DNA of 64,000 nt from Coenobita brevimanus (GCA_032717465.1 CM064655.1:14422652-14486651); one strand, 5' to 3'; shown: positions 31,484 to 42,461, counted from the first letter of the stretch. A program made the numbers and translations. The notes: generated from the sequence alone by a model not told the origin.

Positions 31484-32148
31484 TCACTGCGTCATCACAT
31501 TATTCATTATTATATTTAATAACATAGGACCCCACGAATCCTCGCCGCCTCCCGAGTACCATTCCTCCCAGTTCACCTCTTTACAATTAAAGTCACCCAC
31601 CAAAATTATATTATTGCTTTTCTCAATTATTTTTTGCAAGTAGCTAGCCATATCTGACAACATCTCATGGTATTCGTCATCCTTCCATGCTCTCGTCTTT
31701 GGGGGAACATACACTATCGCCATATCTCTCTTAACATTCTCTCCAGTTTCTAATTTCATATATATCACTTCAGCCCTGCCTTCTCCCATTTCCACAGTAT
31801 CTACATTTATGTTGTTCTTCACTGCTATCATCACTCCTCCTCCCTTTTTTCTTTTCTGTCTTTTCTCCACAGTTTGTATTTACCATCTCCCAAATGAACA
31901 TCAATATCTTCTCTTAATTTGGTCTCTACAAAGCACATGACATCAGGTTCATGTTCTCTCAAGAAATCATTAATTTCGATCCTTGTCGATATGAAACCAT
32001 CAACATTAGTATATATCACCTTCAAATTATTTTTGACATTATTAATACCCTCTTCTCTCCTACTTTCTGTCCGTACCACTTCCTCAACTTCTGATCTTTC
32101 ACAACCATCCCCCCTAGTTTCCTTCACTTCTATTTCCTTAAATACCAT
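31484..32148 (-). pseudogene. F1 copy 7 ORF2 start and endonuclease
   Basis: The ORF2 start codon is at 32146-32148 (MVFKEIEVKE), overlapping the last 19 bases of ORF1. AP endonuclease motifs are YTNVDGF, MCFVETKLREDIDV, GVMIAVKNNINVDTVEMG, VYVPPKTRAW and ILVGDFNCKEVNWEEW. A frameshift at about 31860 in an A-rich stretch (KRKKGGG) and the TGA at 31484 break it. The enzyme would nick the target; its site preference is the key question for this family. Confidence 0.8.
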
Positions 32149-33022
32149 TTCCTTACTTTCATATCCAATACTCTCCAAAAAAAAGTATTACGTTCTTCCT
32201 CTGTCCTCTTATCATTTTTTTCCTTTACTTCTTCCTTTAATGATTTTAAAACTTCTCTTTCTTCTTCATTCAGATCTTTTCTTATTATAATATTTTCCAT
32301 CCCCGCCTCTTTGCTTAATTTCCAGGTCACTTTAAGTATCTCATTTATTACACTTTCTGATGTAAACTTGACTCTCATTGGTCTTGTTTCCCCTTTCTTA
32401 TAAGGCCCTATCCTCCTTACTTCCTCAATTTCTTTTACCCACTTGTCTCCTTTGGGGTCAATCTTGCCTAATATTCCTCTCAACATGTTTGTGTCTCTCT
32501 CGAGTCTTGCGAACCTAACCTTTTCTTCCTCTTCCCTGTTTCCAAATACTACCACACATCTGTTCCTTTCTACAGTTTCTCTCACTATTTTCTCTTTTTT
32601 CTTCAGTATTTTCACTACATTTTCTTCCATTTCTTTCTTGTTCATTTCCCTTTCTTCCTGGATGATCTCTCTTAAGCTGACCACTTCTTTCTGTTCTTCT
32701 TCTACGTGTGCCCACTTTGCCTTGTGTTCTTCTAATACATTACTCACCTTCTCCGTTTTATTAGTACTCTCTTCAAGTTTCCTCCTCAGTTCAACATTTT
32801 CCCTCTTCAAATTTTTAATCTCTTCATTGGCTGTTTCGTTGGACTGGATTAGACTCTGTATGGTGGTTTCCGTATTTCCTGACACATCCTTTATCACTAG
32901 ATTCTCTACTTTTTTTTCGAGTTCACTATCCTCATAATTAATGTTTTCACCAGGTCCATGACATTAGTATTAGCATCAAATCCTTGAAATTCCATTCCCT
33001 CATTGTTTACATTTTCGGCCAT
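32130..33022 (-). pseudogene. F1 copy 7 ORF1, one frameshift
   Basis: Starts MAENVNNEGMEFQGF at 33022 and is closely related to the intact ORF1 at 21833-22726. A one-base loss at about 32925 breaks the frame after LVKTLIM. The rest (32130-32897) is open, with the coiled coil and the C-terminal TFFWRVLDMKVRKWYLRK. The 19-base overlap with ORF2 is conserved. Confidence 0.8.
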
Positions 33023-33238
33023 CTTTAACGTACCAGTAAAGTACCTAAACAGCTGTTACCGAATAAGCCACAAATATTCATGTATACTATTGCCAACAAA
33101 TCTTTACATTTTTGGTAGTCTACCAACTTTCATTATTTTAAATTTAAAGAAAGACCCTAGGAGACAGGACAGACAAAATTCCTGAAACTACTCAAGGTTA
33201 CGAGCGATGCCTGGGATGACCTCTCTCTCCGGCTGCTC

Positions 33239-33281
33239 GTGTGTGTGTGTGTGTGGAAAGAGAGAGAGAGAGAGAGAGAAT
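33239..33281. repeat. (GT)n followed by (GA)n
   Basis: GT run 33239-33255, then GGAAA and a GA run to about 33280. The GT part directly abuts the F1 copy 7 5' end. Confidence 0.95.
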
Positions 33282-33352
33282 TTTCAGTCATACTGGCACT
33301 TGGCTAACTACATTTCTGTACAGTACTCAATGTAATCTTTGTGCAAACAGGT

Positions 33353-33580
33353 GACTATGAGCTCCACTGGTCAGGAGCATATGGTCACCTGGGTCTCACT
33401 GTAACACCAAACAAAGCTTCTTCAGGAAACCTGCCCTATGATAATTCCTATCTGAAATTGTCCTTCCTTCAAACCTCCAGGGTAGGGTATGGCCAGTTCA
33501 GGAGGTATGCAAGTACTGTATTTTCCCAGTTGGCCAATGAGGCCAATGACATCCTAGCAGTTCAGAAGTCCCAAATTTAG
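33353..33580 (+). other. Possible terminal coding exon, unidentified
   Basis: An open stretch beginning after CAAACAG (an acceptable 3' splice site) and reading GDYELHWSGAYGHLGLTV ... YLKLSFLQTSRVGYGQF ... STVFSQLANEANDIL to a TAG at 33578-33580. Residue composition looks protein-like and not repeat-derived, and no TE in the window matches it. The following bases to about 33900 could be 3' UTR. I do not recognise the family. It could also be a chance frame of 79 codons. Confidence 0.3.
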
Positions 33581-34526
33581 AGTTAGCAGAGCTGAACATC
33601 CTCTATCTTGGGAACCTTCCCATGGGTACTGGTGCTGTTGAAGTAAGAGGCAAGAGTTTCTTTTGTCCCGAAAGTTATTTTCCCCCACTAAGAAGGCAAT
33701 AGGGACACCCAGTGATCCTAGTCACCTGTGGAACTTACAAATTTTTTCTTCCTCTCCACAGCACCTTCTGCCATTCATTACTCACTTTTAAAGAATGAAC
33801 AGTGCTGTCTTTGATTACTGCCATGGTGCAGTGTAATGCCACAAGAGCCAAAACATGAGAGAGTCATGTAAGTTAAGGCTTTAGTACGTAAGCTATACAT
33901 TTGTAAATGTTTACCCTAATCCATTCTAGGCTTAAGGTATAGAAATATGCTTGTACCTAGTAGTTAATACATGTTCTTTTTATTATTATTTCTGTAGCTG
34001 TAAGATCATAAATCTCATTTATGCTGTGCTAGTCCTTAAGAATATTTGTACATGTTGTAGGGGAAGCTTTGCTGGAGGCATATGTGGGGTATTTGAGTGG
34101 CGTATCGTCTGTACTCATTTTCTATTAAATCAGATCTGATGCAATCATAGTAAAGTCATAATGTTGTTGATTAACATGCTTATAGAAGAAATAATATCGT
34201 ATAGAGGGGGAAAGCCGTTAAAAATTTTAGTTAGCTAGTACCCGAGGACATGACGTAATAGTTGGGTAATGTATTCCTCCGCCGAGAGGATGCTAGCGAC
34301 CGCTTGTGATTCAACTTACGACTCTTTGTGTGGGATAATTAGAATAACTAAATTTTCCCTGTCAGATTGAGAGTAAAGAAAATTAATATCTGCATCCGTT
34401 CAGAATCAGAAGTTTAGAATTGTGACCCTCATATAGGGTAAAGCAAAAGTACCCTACACGTCATCCAAGTCGCTTAGTTTCCCGCATAGAAGAGTAGCAG
34501 AGGGAGTGTTAGCCAGCCCCTAGCTC
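33581..34526. other. Unique-looking non-coding sequence
   Basis: No TE, repeat or convincing frame seen. A pyrimidine-rich tract ending TCTCCACAG at 33762 looks like a splice acceptor on plus, without a supported exon after it. Confidence 0.4.
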
Positions 34527-34698
34527 ACTCTCAGTTTTGTCTCCGTGCCATGTACAGGTGAGTTTCATTTCTCTGTTTTCTTCCCTTCCCCCTTGTTCAT
34601 ACTGGCGTTGTGAAAGTTCAGTGATATTATGTGTGCCGTTGTGACCTAAGTTGTAGTGAGACTGACTCTCAGTTTTGTCTCCATGCCATGTACAGATG
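34527..34698. repeat. Pair of 34-bp direct repeats, 138 bp apart
   Basis: CTCTCAGTTTTGTCTCC and TGCCATGTACAG occur in the same order at 34529-34558 and again at 34667-34696, differing by one base. The flanking sequence is not repeated. Each copy ends like a splice acceptor (TACAG). Confidence 0.7.
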
Positions 34699-34951
34699 CT
34701 GTGAAAACGCCACCTCAAAAACTCCCTCTAACCGCCATATTGTAACTGCCCTAGCAAAGTTCGTTAGGATTTACATTGTGCACTCACCATTTACACAAAA
34801 CACAGAGATTAGTTCTTTTGATTATGTAATTGTTTAGTGAATTTATCTTGTGAAAGGAGAACAGTCGTGATTTTTCTTTTGATATATAGTGTATCAATGG
34901 AGTCGGGTGTAACATTTCTTCTGGGCATGGCCTAGAGCTCTCCCGCGCCAG

Positions 34952-35191
34952 GTGAGCTTGGAGAGCACCCCAAGTCCCCAAGGCAAACTCCCTCGCCTGA
35001 TGTGCTCGGAGAAAGCCTTATATGCCAACGAATGTACTGAATGTGGCGAACTGTTTGGTAGGAAGCGTAATCTCACTCAGCACCTGATAATTCATTCAGG
35101 AGTGAAGGATTTCATGTGTAATGTAGGTGGTAAAATGTTTGGTCAGAAGTACCGTCTTTCAAAAGGGTTACCAACTCGTCCAGGATGTTAA
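34952..35191 (+). pseudogene. C2H2 zinc-finger fragment
   Basis: An 80-codon frame. ECTECGELFGRKRNLTQHLIIH is a complete C2H2 finger (C-x2-C, H-x3-H). After the linker SGVKDF, a second finger is degenerate (CNVGGKMFGQKYRLSKG: second Cys replaced by Gly, His pair lost), and the frame ends at PTRPGC. The sequence before it (about 34895-34950) is short and carries a stop. Either a decayed gene copy or the last exon of a zinc-finger gene; the damaged second finger favours a pseudogene. Confidence 0.5.
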
Positions 35192-36137
35192 GTTTCACTG
35201 ATGTTGGGGAGGAGTGAGATCTAGAGAGTAATAACATTTGTTGGCTAACTGAGGTATATGTGCCTGTATAAAATTTGTTGTGGAGAAAATTCTGTGTATT
35301 GTGAATAAATAAAATGTTAAATGATTGAAAAATCTAGAGTTCTATCAAAAAGTAAAGTTTCATTTCTTAGAGAAAAATCAATTTGTCATTTATTAGTAAA
35401 TTGAACAGTATAACATAATGTGATTTAAAGAAAGGAGAGATATTAGTAAATTCAGCATTTTGAAAAGTTTATTGAGTTTCACTGTCATTCCTCTCTTATA
35501 TCTCTCAAATCCTGTATAACTTCTTCTCATAACCCTCGTGCCTTGGTGGGAATTGTTTTCGACCCCTGTGCTGAATCGGTTTTGGGAGCATAAAGTTCTG
35601 TTATTGCATTGTCACGCTACCCAATGTTGTTACTGTTACGCTACCTAAAAGTTCTCTTATTGTTATGCTACTCATGATCAAGCTACCAAATTTCTTTCCT
35701 ATTAGTAATTATTCAGAACGGCCAATTTTCCTTGTGTGTGATATTTGATAGAGAGAATTAAATTAATTTTGAATAATCTCGGATCCCAACCGATTCCACA
35801 GTTAGTCCAACAATATCAGGATAAGGGTCGAACGAACCCTAGGGATACAATTGTGGTGCTCGTTGTAAGTCAGCCTCAAACAACAACATCCAATAAAAGG
35901 GATCGGGCATCACAGCAGTTGCTGATTTCTCAAGAGGGTAGAAGGCATCAAACAAACTACCACTCTCAATGAAACCTTGGAAGTGGCTTCACCTTCTTTG
36001 CCAAGTGATGGAGTACTGTACTTGGATACTTCTGCCTCAAATTGTTCCTATCCTCCTATCCAGCAGCGCTTGTTGGTGGTTATAGGTGGCTCATGAAGCC
36101 GCTCACTACGAGTGTACAAACTTCTTTTTAAAGTCAT
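35192..36137. other. AT-rich non-coding sequence
   Basis: No recognised TE. A 75-codon frame at 35745-35972 (Gln/Asn/Ser-rich) has no recognisable domain. CTACC-containing phrases with GTTATTGTTACGCTACC-like text recur three times near 35610-35690, a weak local repeat. Confidence 0.4.
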
Positions 36138-36141
36138 TTAA

Positions 36142-37477
36142 CCCTTTGGGATTCCGATGAGGTATTTTAGAGTCATTTCAACCTCAGAGATTCCGATGAC
36201 TCGTTTATACGTCATTTTAAGATACTTTTGTAAAATATTCACTATAAATTGTGTTTACGCATCATAATGAGACTCGGGCATGATGTTACGGAATGCCTGC
36301 TCTGTGTGTGGCGGCAGTAGTTTTGTAGTTTTCAAGGTTTAAACCAGAATTATTAATTTTTCTTCTTGCTGAATATTTTCTATGGCAAGGTATAACATTT
36401 TCAGTTTTTGCCTAACTTCAACTCGTCATTTTGACTTTTTACTTTCTTTGTTTTCCTTTCTTGAAAATACCATGATAAAGTACAACAATTCAGCTTCAAA
36501 ATAACACCACAACCAGCATTCTATCATAAAAAGTGTACTTACTCTGTCCAATAAAAAAAAAAAAAAAAAAAAGATAGCAAAGCGAATATGCTCCTGAGAC
36601 TCATAAAAAATCATGCATGTTTTTCCTTTCACTTTACCGTGCAATAAAATGCAGAAAAAAACATAATCTATACATCACTGTAAAGGTAATTTATTGTAGT
36701 TTTGCATGGTTTAAACCAGATTCATGTATCTTCATTAGGATTTTTTTAGCTGAATATTTTTCTACCACAAGGAATAAAATTTTTGGTTTTCGCCTAACAT
36801 TTTGACTTTTTATTTTCTTTGTTTTCCTTCCTTAAAGAATACTGCAATAAAGTACAACAATGCAGCTTCAAAATAACACCACAACCAGCATCATATCATG
36901 AAAAGTGTATTTAGACTGACCGATCAAAGAAAAAGATTGTGAAGCGAATATGTGGCTTAGACTCATAAAAAATTGTGCATCTTTTTCCTTTCACATTCTA
37001 TCTATCTATCTATAGCCAGACGCCATAATCCCGTAAGGGGTGGCCACTTGACTCTGAGTTATTTGTTTTACGGGGAGGGGCACTACATTACTGTGCAATA
37101 AAATGCTGAAATAGCCATAATCTATGTATCACTGGAAAGGTAATTTACTTAGGTTTTGCATGGTTTAAACCAGATTTATATATCTTTATTAATATTTTTT
37201 TGCTGAATATTTTTGTACAGCAAGGTATAAAATTTTTGGTTTTCGCCTAACTTCAACTTGTCATTTTAACTTTTTATTTTTTTCCTTTTTTGAACATACT
37301 ACGATAAAGTACAACTATTCAGATTTGAAATGACACCAAACACAACATTATATCACGAAAAGTGTATTTACACAGAGTGTCAAAGTATAATATTGAGGCA
37401 TGAAGATGTACACCAGTGCAAAAGCGGCTGACTCTAGCACAGACAAAATCTGCCCAGCCCAGAAACCTGATAGGGTT
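36142..37477. mobile_element. piggyBac-like non-autonomous element with ~360-bp internal tandem repeats
   Basis: Flanked by TTAA at 36138-36141 and 37478-37481. The ends are CCCTTTGGGATTCCGATG and (reverse complement of the right end) CCCTATCAGGTTTCTGGG, partly matching inverted repeats. GATTCCGATGA occurs twice at the left end. The interior is three tandem units of about 360-370 bp (landmark TTTAAACCAGA at about 36340, 36711 and 37160; TTTTGGTTTTCGCCTAAC; CAACCAGCAT.ATATCA). Unit 2 carries a short F2 derivative. No coding capacity. Confidence 0.7.
36998..37084 (-). mobile_element. 87-bp non-autonomous F2 derivative with target duplication
   Basis: On minus: GTAGTGCCCCTCCCCGTAAA (F2 5'-UTR block), then AGTGGCCACCCCTTACGGGA and GGCGTCTGGCTATAGATAGA (F2 3' end with (TAGA)n). 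The entire ORF is absent. ACATT flanks it on both sides (36993-36997 and 37085-37089), a 5-bp target duplication. The neighbouring tandem unit lacks the insert and gives the empty site. Confidence 0.8.
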
Positions 37478-37559
37478 AACTTATGTATCATCAGTGGAAG
37501 TGGTAAGTAGGAATATAATACAATAAAGATTTTTTAGACAATGACATGTAGTACAATAC

Positions 37560-37694
37560 CTTAGTGTTGATACATCCATCATGGCATTACTGGTGGGTAG
37601 TTCACGGTCTGGTGTGTCATCAACACTAACACTACGCATGGACAGTGAATCCTCACTTAGTGTGGTGGACGACACTGCACCTGACCCATACCCA
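37560..37694 (-). CDS. Host-gene internal exon (135 bp), unidentified gene
   Basis: Read on minus: acceptor ATTTTTGCAG before 37694 and donor GTATTG after 37560. The exon takes one base to complete the Ser codon begun by the exon at 53462-53640, then encodes GYGSGAVSSTTLSEDSLSM, RSVSVDDTPDRELPTSN, AMMDVSTL and ends two bases into a codon. There are no stops. Ser/Thr-rich and acidic, it looks like a disordered linker of a larger protein. No TE in the window resembles it. I do not recognise the gene. Confidence 0.65.
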
Positions 37695-38224
37695 CTGCAA
37701 AAATATAAAATAATTTTTAGTATGGCTACTTATCTCAATAAACAGCTATACACCTTAGCTGCACTGGCAAAAATATTAACTCAAATAATTAATTGCAGTA
37801 TGTTAGAGGAAATTATCCTTTTTAGTTGAAGTTCAGTTGACGTGGTTATACTTCCTGAAAAAGTGGGAATTAACTAGGAGGCCAAAATTTTATCTGCAGT
37901 CACAAATTATTGGTTAACGTTCAGTCAACTTCCCCAGGGAAACTATAATAAGCAGAATATTTTTCAGTGTTTTACCAGACCCGTATTTCAACATTTCTAT
38001 ATTCAGCAAGTCTCCTCAAGTGATAACATGAATGCAGTACAGGTGTACTGTCAGTGAAAGAAAGCAAAACTGATAAGTGCAAGTTTTTCCTGTCACTTAC
38101 TACCATTTCCTCACAAAAACCGATTATAATATAGCTACCATAATAAAATAAAATAACCATAAATATGAAGTACAATCAAATTCTTTCTGATTATGAGTGT
38201 TTTAGTTTTCAATTCAGAATAAAG
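37695..38224. other. Intronic sequence
   Basis: Within the putative host intron; AT-rich with no recognised repeat or frame. Confidence 0.4.
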
Positions 38225-38880
38225 TACAACCAATGATGTCCCACAGGGCTAAGTCCTATCACCCACATTATTCAGTCTTTTCCCCCATGACCTGCCAACT
38301 TCTCCTTTGGCAACAGTTCTGTCCTAACAGCATTACCAACAGTCTCCTACAGGGCTAAATCCTTTCACCCACATTATTCAATCTTTTCCTCAATGACCTG
38401 CCAACTTCTCCTTTGGTAACAGTTCTGTCCTATGTCAATGACATGACAATAGCTTCACCACACTTCATGACTCATCAAATGGTGACCCAATTCCAGCTTT
38501 TCAAAAATCAACAAACAGTGGCCCAACTCCAACTTTACCAACAATTAATTGAATATTGGCTTGGCTTGGACAAAACAGAATGACTGCCTCATTAACTATC
38601 CCTGCCTAAGCAATCACCCTTTTCGCTCCAGACAGACATGAATCTCATACACAGCCTCAGATCTTCCTCTTTTGCAAATCACTCCAACTGGACAGAAACT
38701 CAATAATTATTGGACTTCTTTTCTATGCATACATGTCCTTTTCTCAACATTAAAGTAATATCAATAGAAAGACATAAACCTGATGCACTGAAAACACTCA
38801 TAGGCACTACCTCCAAACATCAGAAAAAATCTCCAAGATCAGACTATAAACAGTTCATTAGGACAATAATGAAATATGTT
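38225..38880 (+). mobile_element. F4 LINE fragment (I-group-like), with small internal duplication
   Basis: A decayed RT in plus orientation: two tandem copies of a segment equivalent to VPQG.VLSPTLFSLF..DLPTSPL (38233-38330 and 38340-38430), then SYVNDMTIAS (YADD equivalent, changed), then ITLFAPDRHESHTQPQIFL and DALKTLIGTT. Stops are frequent. Related to the minus-strand F4 copy at 40330-42455. Confidence 0.65.
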
Positions 38881-39134
38881 GCTGGAGGGGAGCTTTCTTG
38901 TGGTGATGCCATCTACCCCAGGTGAGGAAGAGCAACAGCAACATCTGCTTGGGGGACTGAACTCCTCTACCTGCCCAATGTCCCGCACAGAGGACCCTGG
39001 TCAGCCTGGCCAAGCGCTGTCTTTGCATGGGAGCAACTGCTACCCTATGCCCATTTTTACCTGTGGCAATAGCCAGCAGGTCAACGAGTGGCCAGTAGTC
39101 CACTTCTGCATCTGGCGGATTTGTTAGGAGGAGA

Positions 39135-39815
39135 CACAAAGTGGTATCATATAAGGTAATTTTACATGAAGAATCCATATCTGCCATCAGCTGACGCATG
39201 AGGTGGCACCATCTAGCGACAACTTTAGCAAAAGTGCTTAACCCATCGACTGCGAGCCACAGCTCAGGCTGGCTAGTGTCGCATTGCAAGCCACAGCTCA
39301 GGCTGGCTAGTGTTACGTTGCAAGCCACAGCTCAGGCTGTGCTGGCCGTGCATCACCGTAAATAACTCGACCCCTACGCAAACTTACATATGATGCTACG
39401 CAAAGACGGAGAGAGAGAGAGAGAGATTTTTTTTTTTTCTCACCAGATGCCCTGGATATTTATCTTCAAGTTTATAACAGACAAAAGCAATTTTTTTTTT
39501 TTTCATTTTTTCAAAACTCCCGTATGTTAACCTACACATGGCCGTAAGCAAAGACGGGGAGAGAGAGATTTTTTTTTTTGCCAGATGATGCCCTGGATGT
39601 TTATCTTCAAGTTTATCATAAACAAAAACAAAAAAAAAGTTTTTTCTTTGTTTTTTGTGCACCACAGGGTGGGATAAAAAGAGGTAATTGCGCAATCCAC
39701 AGGTTAATTTAAGCCTACTGGGACATAAAAGTGGTCCCATATAATGTTATCTGACATGGAGAATCCAAATTTGCTGTCAGCTGCCACCCCTGGTGGGACC
39801 ATCTAGCAGCAACTC
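39135..39815. repeat. ~90-bp direct repeats flanking a TTAA-bounded insert
   Basis: AAGTGGTATCATATAAGG ... CACCATCTAGCGACAACT (39136-39223) recurs as AAGTGGTCCCATATAATG ... GACCATCTAGCAGCAACT (39729-39815), roughly 75-80% alike by eye, in the same orientation. Between them lies the 39242-39703 element. Confidence 0.6.
39242..39703. mobile_element. Possible small piggyBac-like element
   Basis: Bounded by TTAA at 39238-39241 and 39704-39707, with ends CCCATCGACTGCGAG and (reverse complement) CCTGTGGATTGCGCA, only loosely inverted. The interior has three 34-bp tandem copies of a unit containing AAGCCACAGCTCAGGCTGG (about 39252-39350) and two ~140-bp direct copies (39402-39540, 39546-39690) each with GACGGAGAGAGAGA, a T run and GCCCTGGAT.TTTATCTTC. 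Confidence 0.4.
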
Positions 39816-40329
39816 CATTAAGGTACCTCCAGAATCTGGATAGTGGGACACTCTGTTAAGGCACCTCAAGAATCTGGTAATGGATCTCTGTTATGGCTAG
39901 TTACATTTTACAGCAAACTGTTTGAAAAAAGAGTCTTGGTGCAGCTCTCAGAGCAATTTTACTCTTGTTACATAAGGTGAAGCAACTCTCTGGCAGTCAC
40001 TTCCCTTTGCCTCACACTTGCCACTGATGGCAAGAATAATCCTGGGCCCCATGCATGATATATTTGCCTAGTCTGCTCCCAACACATCACAAGCAAAAGC
40101 CAAACAAATGGATCCTTCCACAGTAACTCTTGCAAAGAATGGACTGACACCACATTCACTTCACTTAGAAATACCTGAATACACCATACCACATGGGTAT
40201 GTGACAGCTGAAACACATCCACAGACACTTCTAACACACCAAACACAATTCCTCCCACCCTCCCAACAAACTCACCTACTCACAAAATAACCGCCACAAC
40301 TTGACCCTGGCGCACAACACAACTCCTAC
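39816..40329. other. Unassigned intronic sequence
   Basis: No feature I can support. A plus-strand open stretch near 40108-40290 is Pro/Thr/His-rich without a recognisable motif. Confidence 0.35.
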
Positions 40330-42455
40330 AACTAAGCCCAGCTAGATGAACTCAATCATATCTCTGATGCATGGATGCCAGGAGGGGGACCTGTAATGTG
40401 GTGTTTTGATCAAGATGTATTGCCCTGTGCGTGAAGTGAGATTGTAGGCGTTTCTTCCCTGCTGGTGTTGGACTGTCTGGAGGTGGGATTTTGTTGTAGG
40501 AGGTTTGATAATGTTTGTGTGGTGACTCTTTTATATGCCTTACATATGCTGTGTCTTTTGTGAGGTAATGATGGAGGTGTTGTGTGCTGGCACAAGCTGC
40601 TGAACAGAATTCTGTGCCTCTCGTATCATGGTAGTCTCTAAAAGAAAGGACTAGTTTCAAAGTGTAAATGAGTTATGGGAGTGGTTTTGGACAGTCAGCG
40701 ATGACACGAAGAACACTGTTCTGTATGGTCTGCACATTGCTGTAGTGAGTACTAGACAGGATGGGAGCCCTTACTGAGGAAGCATAGGACACCACTGATC
40801 TAATATACTATTTGTGGAGTAAGGGACGTGTTTCTTTTCATGGCCCAAAGTCACCCTGTAGTTGCCCTGAGTGCAATGAGCCAGGCTCTTGATATCTTAT
40901 GCAGGTACATCATCCTTGAAAGTGTGTCCAGTGTCATATGTCACTCCAAAGATCTTAGTAAAGGGAGTGTGAGGCACATGTACAATATCAGGCATGATGT
41001 GGGGGGGGGGGGTAATTTGTGTTCATGTTTATTGTTGGTGATGAGTGTGGTGGTGGATATGGCTGGGGCAACTGTCAGCCTGTTGTCCTCGGCCCACGTC
41101 TGTAGTGTTGAGGTAGTCCTGTTGCAGTATATATGAAGACTGTGCATGCAATGTGGTGTGTGGTTGTTATGATGATTTCATCTGCATATGAGGCAGTATC
41201 TGTGGACAGCTGGAATGTGGCAGTGAAATATCATGTATATACAGGCTGAAGAGTTGGGTGAGAAAAGGGTGCCCTGTGGAACTCAGGGAAATTCTGTGTT
41301 CAAGATGACTTGCCCTGGAATGTAACATGTGCTTGGCTACTAGATACAGCAAAATAGTTGGCAAGCCAGCATTTAGTGTTGTTCCCCATATTTGTATTGT
41401 AAATCTTAGAGATTAGTTAGCACTGGGGGATGGCATCAATGGCTTTACTAATATCTATTGTTGTGAGAAGTGTGCATTGTGAGAATGTTGTGGAATTGAT
41501 GCAGTCTGATGCTTGTTGTGTTAGATTAGTAAGTAAGGCATCTGCAGAGTGTAGTGCTCTAAATCCATGTTGTGAAGGAAGAAGGGGGACATGTGGTGTG
41601 ACTTTGCTGAGAACAGGACATTCAGTTATTTTGGATGGTGTGCTAAAGAGTGTTCAGGGTCTGTGCAAAGAAGGGTGTGTTAGGTCCTTGTTTGGTTTAA
41701 GTATTGTGATAATTGTTTCATTTTTCCTAATACTGGTAATGCTACAGTGTGCATATGAGTAGTTGCTGATGTTTGTGAGGGTTTGGATGACTTGTGGTCT
41801 TAAATTTTTCAGATTTGGGCTGCTGATGCCATCCAGCCCTGAGCTTGTAGAGTTCTTTGTTTCCTTGATAATGTTATGTGTTTGTTCTGAAAAGGAGATT
41901 GCACTGTGGTAAAGTGGAAGGGATTGCCTATGCTAAGAGAACTTTTTTCAGACTCAGTGAGTGTTGGTGTCAAGTTACTTATGTTTGTGAAGGGGTTCAT
42001 GAGAATGTTTTCTTGTTTTTCACAAGAAGGGATGTACTGGGTGTTAGGGGTGATGGTGATGTGGGTCTTGGAGGTGCTTGCTTGTGATTCTGTGGTGCTG
42101 TTAAATATTTTGAGAGAAGAGAGGAGTATGTGGAGTGATTATATGTTATTACAAAAGCATTCTGATTATCTGTTTTCTTTGTACTAATTTTGTTGATCTC
42201 TTTGTTTAGTTCTTGAAGATTTATGATGGTATCTTGTGTGTGCGTGTTTGGGACTGGGGAGTTGTGTTTAAATGAGTCTTGTCTTATGAAGTTGGCAGTC
42301 TCTGGTGTAGAGTTTGGGATGTAATGTTTTCTGTTGCCTTGCGGAAGGTTGTGTCTATCTGCACTAAGTACGTGTATGATGTTGCTGAACTAAAATGTGC
42401 CTCATAATGTCAGTGATGGGTGTGTTGCTTAGTATGCTGAAGTGTTGTTCTGTTT
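40330..42455 (-). mobile_element. F4 LINE copy (I-group-like), decayed
   Basis: Minus strand. From right to left: the linker before the RT (GNPFHFTTVQSPFQNKHITL), an RT start like STSSGLDGISSPNLKNLRP (about 41780-41880), VPQGTLFSP.LFSLYIHDI (about 41225-41300), ADD region, TWAEDNRLTVAPAISTTTL (about 41020-41110), and the C-terminal tail ending LDQNTTLQVPLLASMHQRYD (40352-40420). Many stops. It contains an odd run of G (about 40997-41010). Confidence 0.7.
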
Positions 42456-42461
42456 TTCCTC

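Larger units (their letters stand above)
29029..33238 (-). mobile_element. F1 LINE copy 7, full length, about 4.2 kb
   Basis: The most complete F1 copy. The 3' end (plus: ATTTACCTATTTGTAGTATAC) starts at 29029 after (TG)n. The 3' UTR runs to 29203, RT 29204-31396 and beyond, endonuclease to about 32148, ORF1 32130-33022, and 5' UTR 33023-33238. The 5' end is GGCTGCTCG followed by (GT)n at 33239. Damage is light: one nonsense codon in the endonuclease and about three one-base frameshifts. It defines the family structure used for the other copies. Confidence 0.92.

Noticed and set aside
40997..41010. Run of G as a possible structural G-tract
   Set aside because: A single short homopolymer in a decayed F4 LINE; no further G-tracts to form a quadruplex.
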